12,122 nt of DNA from Oscillospiraceae bacterium (GTDB lineage: Bacteria > Bacillota_A > Clostridia > Oscillospirales > Oscillospiraceae). The stretch spans positions 1-12,122 of the forward strand of contig JAEDOK010000043.1 in NCBI GenBank assembly GCA_016302005.1, in the 5' to 3' direction. Of this stretch, positions 6,410-12,122 are shown in pieces (positions within the stretch are counted from its first letter, which is position 1; each line of letters starts with the position of its first letter). The notes under the pieces are model-generated. The model had not been told where the DNA came from and made no database searches. It saw nothing but the letters and a program-made list of their open reading frames with translations. The translations under genes and the position numbers were made by a program.

Positions 6410-7771
6410 ATGTCGAAGTCTTATTCCGAAATAACACCCTATATTCGCAACCTTGCGGCGCTTTCCTCGGAGCGCAATCATATAACGCCGGAGATGTACG
6501 GGGCGCATAAGGTCAACCGCGGTCTGCGCGATGTGAACGGCAACGGCGTTGTGACGGGCTTGACGGAAATTTCGACCATCCGCGCGAAGGAGACGCTGCC
6601 CGACGGCACGCGCCGACCCTGTGCGGGCAAGCTCTATTATCGAGGCATTGACGTTGAGCAGCTTTGCGCGGGCTTTTTGCGTGACGACCGCTTCGGGTTT
6701 GAGGAGATTACCTATCTGCTGCTGTTTTCCAAGCTTCCGAATGCGCAGGAGCTTGCGGAATTCCGCGAGGTGCTGGGCGAATACCGCAGTCTGCCGCCCT
6801 CCTTTGCGCGGGATATGATCCTCAAAGCGCCCAGCAAGGACGGGATGAATATGCTCTCACGCAGCGTGCTCGCATTATACTCCTATGACGATGATCCCGA
6901 CAATGTGTCGGTGGAAAACGTCCTGCGGCAGTGCCTTCAGCTCATTGCCATGTTCCCGCTGCTGGCGGTCTACGGCTATCAGGCATATTGCCATTACCAC
7001 TTGGGCAAGAGCCTGTATATCCGCAACCCGGGCAGCGAAATGTCCACGGCGGAAAACCTGCTGCACATTTTACGCAAGGACGGAAAATTCACGCATTTAG
7101 AGGCAAAGGTGCTCGACCTTGCATTGGTGCTGCACGCGGAGCACGGCGGCGGCAACAACTCGACCTTCACAACCCATGTCGTCACCTCCTCCGGGACGGA
7201 TACCTATTCCGCAGTCGCTGCGGCACTCGGTTCCCTCAAGGGCCCGCGCCACGGCGGCGCAAATATCAAGGTTGTCAGAATGTTTGAGGATATGAAGGAA
7301 CATGTGAACACAAGCGACAAAAGTGCGGTGGAGACCTACCTTGTGCAGCTGCTTGACAAGCAGGCGTTTGACCATGCGGGATTGATTTACGGCATGGGAC
7401 ACGCGATTTACTCCGTCTCCGACCCCCGCGCGAACCTCCTGCGTCAATGCGCAAAGGAGCTTGCAGCGGAAAAGGGACGGGAGGAGGAATTTGCCCTCTA
7501 TGAGACGGTTGCGGAGATGGCGCCCGTTGTGATCGCGGAGCGGCGGAAGATGTATAAGGGCGTCAGCGCGAATGTGGACTTTTATTCCGGCCTGGTTTAT
7601 CAGCTCCTCGGTTTGCCCTGTGAGCTGTTTACGCCGATCTTCGCCGTCTCCCGCATCGCGGGCTGGAGCGCGCACCGTATTGAAGAGATCCAAAACGCGG
7701 GAAAGATCATCCGACCCTCTTATATTGGCGTGAAGGAAGAAACGCCGTATGTTCCCCTAAATGAACGATAA
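6410..7771 (+). CDS. Citrate synthase (citrate/2-methylcitrate synthase family)
   Basis: 453 aa. It condenses acetyl-CoA (or propionyl-CoA) with oxaloacetate, the entry to the oxidative branch that leads to 2-oxoglutarate and glutamate. The likely catalytic residues are His245 in LHAEHGGGNNSTF, His281 in GPRHGGAN and Asp338 in the signature GMGHAIYSVSDPRA, matching the His-His-Asp triad of Si-type citrate synthases. Arg415 and Arg423 (SRIAGWSAHR) are probable oxaloacetate contacts. It has a longer N-terminal region than E. coli GltA (NRGLRDVNGNGVVTGLTEIS, about 36-55), a layout I recall from clostridial members. The ATG at 6410 has AAAGGAG 7 nt upstream; the open frame extends back to 6347 inside marR, which is unlikely to be used. 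No aconitase or isocitrate dehydrogenase gene lies nearby. Substrate choice cannot be settled here, so gltA is not assigned. Confidence 0.93.
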   Translation: MSKSYSEITPYIRNLAALSSERNHITPEMYGAHKVNRGLRDVNGNGVVTGLTEISTIRAKETLPDGTRRPCAGKLYYRGIDVEQLCAGFLRDDRFGFEEITYLLLFSKLPNAQELAEFREVLGEYRSLPPSFARDMILKAPSKDGMNMLSRSVLALYSYDDDPDNVSVENVLRQCLQLIAMFPLLAVYGYQAYCHYHLGKSLYIRNPGSEMSTAENLLHILRKDGKFTHLEAKVLDLALVLHAEHGGGNNSTFTTHVVTSSGTDTYSAVAAALGSLKGPRHGGANIKVVRMFEDMKEHVNTSDKSAVETYLVQLLDKQAFDHAGLIYGMGHAIYSVSDPRANLLRQCAKELAAEKGREEEFALYETVAEMAPVVIAERRKMYKGVSANVDFYSGLVYQLLGLPCELFTPIFAVSRIAGWSAHRIEEIQNAGKIIRPSYIGVKEETPYVPLNER

Positions 7772-7853
7772 TTGGGACTGTTCTACCGGATCAGCGACTC
7801 TGCCGGCAAAGGCGATACTGTTATCAAAGTAAGTGCCTGCACGAGATAGCCAC

Positions 7854-7873
7854 AACCGGTGAGCGCACTGGTT
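7854..7873. other. Small hairpin after the citrate synthase gene
   Basis: AACCGGTG pairs with CACTGGTT around an AGCG loop, eight pairs including one G-U. There is no T-run after it. The surrounding 7772-7899 has short open reading stretches in two frames but no ribosome site or start; it looks like noncoding repeat remnant. Confidence 0.35.
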
Positions 7874-7901
7874 TCGCAACGACAAGCAGGGTAACCTAAT
7901 A

Positions 7902-7939
7902 TGTCATTGCGAGGAGCGCACGACGTGGCAATCTTTTTT
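7902..7939 (+). repeat. Dispersed ATTGCGAGGAGCG-type repeat, possible terminator
   Basis: The first 19 nt match 4834-4852 (opposite orientation) at 18 positions. Here ATTGC (7906-7910) can pair with GCAAT (7928-7932), and a CAC-GAC-GTG hairpin sits against it. Six T follow at 7934-7939, so on the plus strand this copy could end transcription of the citrate synthase operon about 160 nt after its stop. Confidence 0.5.
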
Positions 7940-7959
7940 CTTCTTTATATGCAATGGGT

Positions 7960-8040
7960 GTTCCTGCACGCTGGCGGCTGATAGCCGCCCCTACGGCATT
8001 AACTCCGATTTGTTTCATAGGGGCGGCTATCAGCCGCCCG
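7960..8040. repeat. Facing pair of palindromic repeat units with a different core
   Basis: The left unit (minus orientation) begins GTTCCTGCAC at 7960-7969, the reverse complement of the GTGCAGGAAC edge at 12099-12108. Its core is GGCGGCT-GAT-AGCCGCC (7973-7989), then CCTAC. The right unit carries TAGGG and the reverse-complement core (8022-8038). The inverted match covers 21 nt (7973-7993 with 8018-8038) without a mismatch, over a 24-nt spacer. The edges match the other repeats but the core is unrelated. Confidence 0.75.
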
Positions 8041-8093
8041 TTGGTTCCGGGACTCCTGTGCGGATGCATAGGGATATTTTTTTATCGCGCCTA

Positions 8094-8122
8094 TTGACAA
8101 ATGGGAAATCATGCTTTATACT
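8094..8122 (+). promoter_or_regulatory. Promoter of the TetR-VOC-ABC-flavodoxin operon
   Basis: Consensus TTGACA (8094-8099), 17-nt spacer, TATACT (8117-8122). This is the strongest promoter by inspection in the window and the only obvious one for the five genes downstream. Confidence 0.85.
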
Positions 8123-8161
8123 AAAACTTAGTTTCAGAACGGTGTTGTAAAACTAAGTTTT
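8123..8161 (+). promoter_or_regulatory. Twin TetR operator
   Basis: Two 11-nt palindromes, AAACT-T-AGTTT (8124-8134) and AAACT-A-AGTTT (8150-8160), lie 26 nt apart centre to centre. Together they also form a 12-nt inverted repeat (8123-8134 with 8150-8161). The first starts right after the -10 box and covers the transcription start; the second ends just before the ribosome site. Binding by the TetR protein encoded next would block initiation and shut down the whole operon. Confidence 0.8.
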
Positions 8162-8180
8162 GATTGAAAGGATGAAAGCT

Positions 8181-8822
8181 ATGCCGCCAAAACCGAAATT
8201 TACAAAAGAGGAGATCGCCGCCGCCGCGCTTGCGCTGGTCAAGGAGCAGGGCGTTGAGGCGCTGACCGCGAGAAATCTCGGAAACCGGCTGGGTGCATCG
8301 GCAAGACCGATCTTCACCGTGTTCAAAAGCATGGAGGAGGTCAAATGGGCGGCGCGGGAGCTTGCCTTGCAGGAGTTCGAGCGTTACTTTGCGGATTTTG
8401 CGAGCTATACACCGGCGTTTAAGCATATCGGCATGCAGATGGTGTCTTATGCCATTCATGAGCCGGAGCTGTATAAGCTGCTGTTCATGCAGGAGCATCC
8501 GCGCGGCGTGAGCTTTGACAGCTATCTGTCGGAGCTTGGCTCTATGTCAGAGATCAGTATCGGTCTGATCCGCAGGGATTATCAGCTCTCGGAGGAAGAA
8601 GCAAGGACGCTTTTCGTGCAGATGTGGGTGCATACCTTCGGTCTGGGCGCTTTATGCGCCATGAAGGTCTGCGACTTCAGCGAGGAGGAGATCGCGGAGA
8701 AGTTGGGGCAGGTCTTCGGCGGTCTGCTTAGGATGCTCCGTTCGGGAGAGATCAACAACTACAGCATACAGCCGAGCAAAGACGTGATCCTGCCCGATGA
8801 AAACAAAGGAGAAAATAAATGA
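8181..8822 (+). CDS. TetR/AcrR-family transcriptional repressor
   Basis: 213 aa. The N-terminal helix-turn-helix spans about residues 8-55, with recognition region LTARNLGNRLGASARPIFTVFKSMEEVK. The rest (about 60-190) is a helical ligand-binding and dimer domain with family-specific sequence. It probably represses its own operon from the twin palindrome at 8124-8160 and lets go when a small molecule binds. The ATG at 8181 has AAAGG 9 nt upstream; upstream in-frame starts (8160, 8172) overlap the operator or the ribosome site. A 20-residue polar tail follows the last predicted helix. Its stop overlaps the next ATG (ATGA). The ligand is unknown. Confidence 0.93.
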   Translation: MPPKPKFTKEEIAAAALALVKEQGVEALTARNLGNRLGASARPIFTVFKSMEEVKWAARELALQEFERYFADFASYTPAFKHIGMQMVSYAIHEPELYKLLFMQEHPRGVSFDSYLSELGSMSEISIGLIRRDYQLSEEEARTLFVQMWVHTFGLGALCAMKVCDFSEEEIAEKLGQVFGGLLRMLRSGEINNYSIQPSKDVILPDENKGENK

Positions 8823-9301
8823 AATTCAAAAACCCCTTATTGGTCGTGACGGATATGGAACACTCCGTCGCATTTTACCGCGAGGTGCTGGGTCTTCGGA
8901 AAATTATGGATTTCGGCGCAAATGTGACGCTGACGGGTGGCGTTTCCCTCCAGACGCGGGAAAGTTGGCAGGAATTCATCGAGGCGGCACCCGATGCGCT
9001 TGCGTGGCGTGGAAGGGTCAGCGAGCTGTATTTTGAAGAGGATGATTTTGATGCCTTCGCCGCGCGGCTGAAGCAGCGGGACATTTCCTATGTCCACGGC
9101 GTAAAGGAGCATACTTGGGGACAGCGCGTGGTGCGAATTTATGATCCAGACGGGCATATTCTTGAGATCGGTGAGAATATGAAAACGGTATGTAAACGCT
9201 TTTTAGACAGCGGCATGACTGAGGAGGAAGCTGCACAGCGGATGGATGTGCCGCTGCGGTTTATCAAAAGCTGCACCCAGACGCGAAACAAGGAGAGGTA
9301 A
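8819..9301 (+). CDS. VOC-superfamily protein (glyoxalase/bleomycin-resistance fold) with helical C-terminal extension
   Basis: 160 aa. Residues 1-118 show the two beta-alpha-beta-beta-beta modules of the vicinal oxygen chelate fold: NPLLVVTDMEHSVAFYREVLGL, SELYFEEDDFDAFAARL and VVRIYDPDGHILEIGE. Family members bind metals and catalyse glyoxalase, dioxygenase or thiol-transfer reactions, or merely bind and sequester drugs. Glu116 is in the usual last metal position, but the first is Asn5 rather than His, so a binding role is plausible. Residues about 122-160 add a helix-turn-helix-like tail (KRFLDSGMTEEEAAQRMDVP) not needed for the fold. Its ATG overlaps the TetR stop by 4 nt, with AAAGGAG upstream. 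Co-transcription with an exporter suggests a drug- or toxin-handling role; this is inference. Confidence 0.88.
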   Translation: MKFKNPLLVVTDMEHSVAFYREVLGLRKIMDFGANVTLTGGVSLQTRESWQEFIEAAPDALAWRGRVSELYFEEDDFDAFAARLKQRDISYVHGVKEHTWGQRVVRIYDPDGHILEIGENMKTVCKRFLDSGMTEEEAAQRMDVPLRFIKSCTQTRNKER

Positions 9302-9307
9302 AAGGCA

Positions 9308-10222
9308 ATGAAGAATATTATTGAAATCGAACATCTTTCAAAAAGCTTTGGCGAGGTCAAGGCGGTACAGGACTTGAGCTTTCGGGTGAAAGAGGGGGAG
9401 CTGTTTGCCTTCCTCGGCATCAACGGTGCGGGCAAAAGCACGACCATTTCCATTATGTGCGGACAGCTTGCAAAGGATGTCGGCACAGTCCGAATCGACG
9501 GCGCGGACTTAGACGGCAATTTGAATCGGATCAAGCGGAGCTTAGGCGTCGTCTTTCAGTCCTCTGTGCTGGATACGGCGCTGACGGTGCGCCAAAATTT
9601 GGAGAGCCGCGCGGCGCTTTACGGCATCAGCGGCAAAGCGTTCAAAAAGCGCCTTGCAGAGCTTGCGGAGCTTTTAGACTTCTCCGACTTGCTCGGGCGT
9701 ACCGTTGGAAAGCTCTCGGGCGGTCAGCGGCGCAGGATCGACATTGCGCGCGCTCTGCTGCATGAGCCGAAGATCCTGATCTTAGACGAGCCGACAACGG
9801 GACTGGATCCGCAGACGCGCCGCCTGCTTTGGAATGTGATCACGCAGCTCCGGCGGGAAAAGCATATGACGGTGTTCCTCACCACGCACTATATGGAGGA
9901 GGCCGCCGACGCGGACTATGTTGTGATCTTGGACAGCGGTAAGATCGTCGCAGAGGGGACGCCGCTCGATCTGAAGAATACTTATACCGGAGATTATATT
10001 ACGCTCTACGGCATTCCCGAAGCGCAGATCAAGACGCTTGGCTGCCAGTATGAAGCGCTGCGTGACGCTTATCGAGTTGCGGTGCCGAACACTGCCGCTG
10101 CAACGGAGCTGATCCTGCAGCATTCGGCAATGTTTACGGATTACGAGATCACAAAGGGCAAGATGGACGATGTCTTCCTTGCCGCTACGGGTAAAAAACT
10201 GACGGGAGGTGCGGAAAAATGA
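9308..10222 (+). CDS. ABC transporter ATP-binding protein (ABC-2/DrrA type)
   Basis: 304 aa, cytosolic. It powers the permease encoded next. Walker A GINGAGKST (37-45), Q-loop Gln84, signature LSGGQ (136-140), Walker B ILILD (156-160) with catalytic Glu161, and H-loop His194 are all present, so it should hydrolyse ATP. Residues 225-304 form the C-terminal extension typical of DrrA/CcmA-like ATPases of antibiotic and lipid exporters. The start lies 6 nt after the VOC stop, and AGGAGAGG overlaps that stop region. The gene overlaps the permease by ATGA. The substrate cannot be read from an ATPase; export is inferred from the ABC-2 partner and the lack of a binding-protein gene. Confidence 0.96.
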   Translation: MKNIIEIEHLSKSFGEVKAVQDLSFRVKEGELFAFLGINGAGKSTTISIMCGQLAKDVGTVRIDGADLDGNLNRIKRSLGVVFQSSVLDTALTVRQNLESRAALYGISGKAFKKRLAELAELLDFSDLLGRTVGKLSGGQRRRIDIARALLHEPKILILDEPTTGLDPQTRRLLWNVITQLRREKHMTVFLTTHYMEEAADADYVVILDSGKIVAEGTPLDLKNTYTGDYITLYGIPEAQIKTLGCQYEALRDAYRVAVPNTAAATELILQHSAMFTDYEITKGKMDDVFLAATGKKLTGGAEK

Positions 10223-11124
10223 GCGCACTGAGGGCATTGGTAAAACGAGACAGCAAGCTGTTCTTTAAGGATAAGGGGATGTTTTTCTCCGCTTTGATCA
10301 CGCCGCTGATCCTATTGCTCCTTTACGGAACCTTTTTGCAGAATGTCTATGAGGATTCCTTCCGCGGCGGGATGGAGGCATTCGGCGTCGCTGTAGATGA
10401 ATCCTTGCTCGGCGGCTGTGTCGGCGGACAGCTCTTTTCCTCCTTGCTTGCGGTCTGCTGCGTCACGGTGGCGTTCTGCTCAAATCTGCTGATGGTGCAG
10501 GACAAGGTCACCGGCGCAAGACGCGACCTGACGATCTCGCCCGTGAAGAGCAGTACGTTTGCACTGGGCTATTACCTCTCAACCATGCTGTCAACGCTGA
10601 TCATCTGTCTGGTCGCCATGGGCGCAAGCCTGCTGTATGTCGCGCAGGCGGGCTGGTATCTGACGCTGACGGATGTCCTTCTTATGCTGCTGGATGTGTT
10701 TCTGCTCGTCATGTTCGGTACAGCACTTTCGAGCATTATCAATCATTTCCTGACTACGCAGGGACAGATGTCCGCCGTCGGTACGATCATCAGTGCCGGC
10801 TATGGCTTCCTCTGCGGTGCGTATATGCCGATCTCGCAGTTTTCTACGGGCTTACAGAAGATCCTCGGCTTCCTGCCGGGTACCTACGGCACGTCGCTGC
10901 TCCGCAACCACGCCTTGCGCGGTGTCTTTGCGGAGATGGAGCAGCAGAACTTTCCCAAAGAGGTCATTGAGGGTATTCGAGATTCCATCGACTGCAACCT
11001 GTATTTCTTCGGGGAGAAGGTAGAAACGGGTACCATGTACCTGATCCTCTGCGGGACGGTTGCTGCCCTGATCGGAGTCTATGTGCTGATCAATGTCATT
11101 GCAGGCAGAAAGGCGAGGAAATGA
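10219..11124 (+). CDS. ABC-2 type transporter permease (DrrB-like)
   Basis: 301 aa with six likely membrane segments at about residues 21-40, 68-92, 115-142, 150-172, 184-204 and 272-294. This is the usual topology of ABC-2 exporters. The cytosolic loop GARRDLTISPVKSS (99-112) after the second segment matches the conserved ABC-2 coupling region (RDLxxSPV). The long outside loop between segments five and six includes MPISQFSTGLQKILGFLPGTY, also common in the family. One ATPase and one permease imply a complex of two of each. It overlaps the ATPase by ATGA and the next gene the same way, so stoichiometric synthesis is likely. Typical cargo in the family is hydrophobic drugs, lipids or polysaccharide; here it is unknown. 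Confidence 0.94.
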   Translation: MSALRALVKRDSKLFFKDKGMFFSALITPLILLLLYGTFLQNVYEDSFRGGMEAFGVAVDESLLGGCVGGQLFSSLLAVCCVTVAFCSNLLMVQDKVTGARRDLTISPVKSSTFALGYYLSTMLSTLIICLVAMGASLLYVAQAGWYLTLTDVLLMLLDVFLLVMFGTALSSIINHFLTTQGQMSAVGTIISAGYGFLCGAYMPISQFSTGLQKILGFLPGTYGTSLLRNHALRGVFAEMEQQNFPKEVIEGIRDSIDCNLYFFGEKVETGTMYLILCGTVAALIGVYVLINVIAGRKARK

Positions 11125-12065
11125 AGAAAAACGGTCGATTTGCCAAAACACGGAGAGCGTTGCTCTTTTGGACGCTGTTTATCGGTATCGGCGCGGTTGC
11201 CGGTGCGACGGGGATGCTTGCCGATCCCACCGGAAAGGCGATGGGAATGGATGCGATGCTGCCCTATTTTCAGGTGTTGCCCTTGGCGGAATATCTCTAT
11301 CAAGACTTCGTATTTCCGGGTTTTGCGCTGCTGATCGTCAACGGACTGACGAATCTGACGGCAGCGGGACTGCTTTTGGCGAGAAAGCGGAGCGGCGTGA
11401 TCTTGGGCGGTATTTTCGGCGTGACGCTGATGCTGTGGATATGCATTCAGTTCTACATGTTCCCGATGAATTTCATGTCCACGAGCTACTTCATTTTCGG
11501 CTTTTTGCAGGCGATCACGGGCTATATGGCGTGGGTTTTTGAAAAGCAGGAGCGATTTTGCGTCTGCGAGAGCGACTATCCGAACATCGGCACGAATCCG
11601 AAGGAGCTTGTGGTCTACTTTTCCCGCATGGGCTACACGAAAAAGCTCGCGTTGGAGGAGGCAAACCGCAGCGGCGCGCAGGTGCTGGAAATTCGCGCAA
11701 CGGAGCGCACTGAGGGCACACTCGGCTTTTGGTGGTGCGGGCGCTATGGGATGCACTGCTGGGCGATGCCGATCGAAGAGATCTCTGCCGATTTTGCAAG
11801 CTATGACTGCGTGACGGTCTGCACGCCGATCTGGGTCTTCCATCTGGCTGCCCCGACCAGGGCGTTTTGCAAGGCGGCAAGCGGAAAGATCAAACGCGCA
11901 AAGTATGTTTTGGTGCATCATCAGAGAGCTTCCTATGCCGAGACGGCAGAGGAGATGGATGAATTACTCTGCCTGAAAGCCGAAAGCGTCACAAGCGTCT
12001 GCTGCCGGAGAGGGGAGTACCTTGCCCGAAAGGAGCTGCGCGCTCTCACTCCTGCAAACCAATAA
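11121..12065 (+). CDS. Membrane-anchored flavodoxin: four-helix membrane domain fused to a flavodoxin domain
   Basis: 314 aa, two parts. Residues 1-142 hold four likely membrane helices (about 13-34, 63-86, 92-112, 118-140). Positive charges at the N-terminus (KKNGRFAKTRR) and between helices two and three (ARKRS) predict both ends in the cytoplasm. Residues about 160-314 are flavodoxin-like: strand ELVVYF, phosphate loop SRMGYT (168-173), then TPIWVFHLAAPTRAF (235-249), which matches the flavin-ring-binding turn region. An electron-transfer or reductase role at the inner face of the membrane is therefore likely. It is cysteine-rich in the second half (CVC at 147-149, CC at 294-295). The ATG overlaps the permease stop by 4 nt, which ties it to the exporter. 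I recall similar clostridial fusions but cannot search. The stop is 6 nt before the repeat at 12072. Confidence 0.88.
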   Translation: MKKNGRFAKTRRALLFWTLFIGIGAVAGATGMLADPTGKAMGMDAMLPYFQVLPLAEYLYQDFVFPGFALLIVNGLTNLTAAGLLLARKRSGVILGGIFGVTLMLWICIQFYMFPMNFMSTSYFIFGFLQAITGYMAWVFEKQERFCVCESDYPNIGTNPKELVVYFSRMGYTKKLALEEANRSGAQVLEIRATERTEGTLGFWWCGRYGMHCWAMPIEEISADFASYDCVTVCTPIWVFHLAAPTRAFCKAASGKIKRAKYVLVHHQRASYAETAEEMDELLCLKAESVTSVCCRRGEYLARKELRALTPANQ

Positions 12066-12071
12066 AAGCAT

Positions 12072-12110
12072 CTGTAGGGCGGGGACATGTCCCCGCCGGT
12101 GCAGGAACTG
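12072..12110 (+). repeat. Complete palindromic repeat unit
   Basis: CTGTAG, then the perfect 20-nt palindrome GGCGGGGACATGTCCCCGCC (12078-12097), then GGTGCAGGAACTG. Positions 12074-12109 are identical, in reverse orientation, to 2665-2700. It sits 6 nt after the flavodoxin stop. It could fold as a strong hairpin and end the operon, but no T-run follows; the window ends 12 nt later. Confidence 0.75.
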
Positions 12111-12122
12111 TCTGTTGGGCTA

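Noticed and set aside
7097..7693. Long minus-strand open frame opposite the citrate synthase gene
   Set aside because: It lies wholly within a gene with intact catalytic motifs and has no recognisable domain; codon mirroring explains it.
6410..7771. Re-type citrate synthase, known from some clostridia
   Set aside because: That enzyme is related to isopropylmalate/homocitrate synthases; this protein carries the His-His-Asp motifs of ordinary citrate synthases.
7772..7899. Possible pseudogene fragment directly after citrate synthase (in-frame text KGDTVIKVSACTR and, in another frame, HEIATTGERTGF)
   Set aside because: Both stretches are under 40 codons with no start or ribosome site and I cannot tie them to a family. 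They more likely belong to noncoding repeat remnants.
11079..11921. 280-codon minus-strand open frame opposite the flavodoxin fusion
   Set aside because: The plus strand encodes clear membrane and flavodoxin features with overlapping-start coupling; the antisense product is His/Arg-rich and domain-free.
2474..12110. Could the palindromic repeats be a CRISPR array?
   Set aside because: The copies are kilobases apart, in both orientations, with variable cores and no regular spacers; no cas gene is present.
12072..12110. Classical rho-independent terminator for the five-gene operon
   Set aside because: The hairpin is strong, but no run of T follows within the visible 12 nt, so it is recorded as a repeat with only possible terminator action.

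Overview
The window reads as accessory chromosome of a Gram-positive anaerobe, most likely a gut Clostridia (Oscillospirales/Christensenellales-like). The reasons are strong AGGAG-type ribosome sites, sigma-A-like promoters with 17-nt spacers, a moderately GC-rich coding sequence, a clostridial-looking long citrate synthase, and short intergenic palindromes of a kind I associate with gut Firmicutes. Species cannot be fixed from the sequence alone.

Layout. (1) 1-51, minus: the first 17 codons of a DEDD-exonuclease-like protein with its own promoter. (2) 180-1465, plus: an alpha/beta hydrolase and a CDP-alcohol phosphatidyltransferase that overlap by 4 nt. (3) 1511-2392, plus: an AraC regulator with a GyrI-like ligand domain, followed by a large hairpin and a 227-nt repeat with 17-nt inverted ends. 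(4) 2715-4517, minus: full-length RecQ helicase. (5) 4518-4901: gene-free, with the recQ promoter and a facing pair of palindromic repeats. (6) 4902-5639, minus: MerR/TipAS regulator with a 19-nt-spacer promoter. (7) 5959-7771, plus: MarR regulator and citrate synthase, 13 nt apart. (8) 7772-8180: gene-free, with two kinds of repeat and then the promoter and twin operator of the next operon. (9) 8181-12065, plus: a five-gene operon of TetR regulator, VOC protein, ABC ATPase, ABC-2 permease and a four-helix membrane domain fused to a flavodoxin domain. Its junctions are three 4-nt overlaps and one 6-nt gap. (10) 12072-12122: another palindromic repeat.

How the genes work together. The operon in (9) is the clearest candidate system. 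A TetR repressor with two perfect 11-nt palindromes beside its -10 box probably controls itself, a small-molecule-binding VOC protein, an exporter and a membrane-anchored flavoprotein. My inference is a detoxification or export cassette for an aromatic or redox-active compound; no substrate can be read from the sequence. The window also holds four different one-component regulators (AraC-GyrI, MerR-TipAS, MarR, TetR), all from families that often sense drugs or toxic small molecules.

The second notable theme is the intergenic repeats. At least four loci carry units with a GTAG edge on one side and usually a GGTGCAGGAACT-like edge on the other, but with different palindromic cores. Two of the loci are facing pairs, and arm differences between units keep base pairing.
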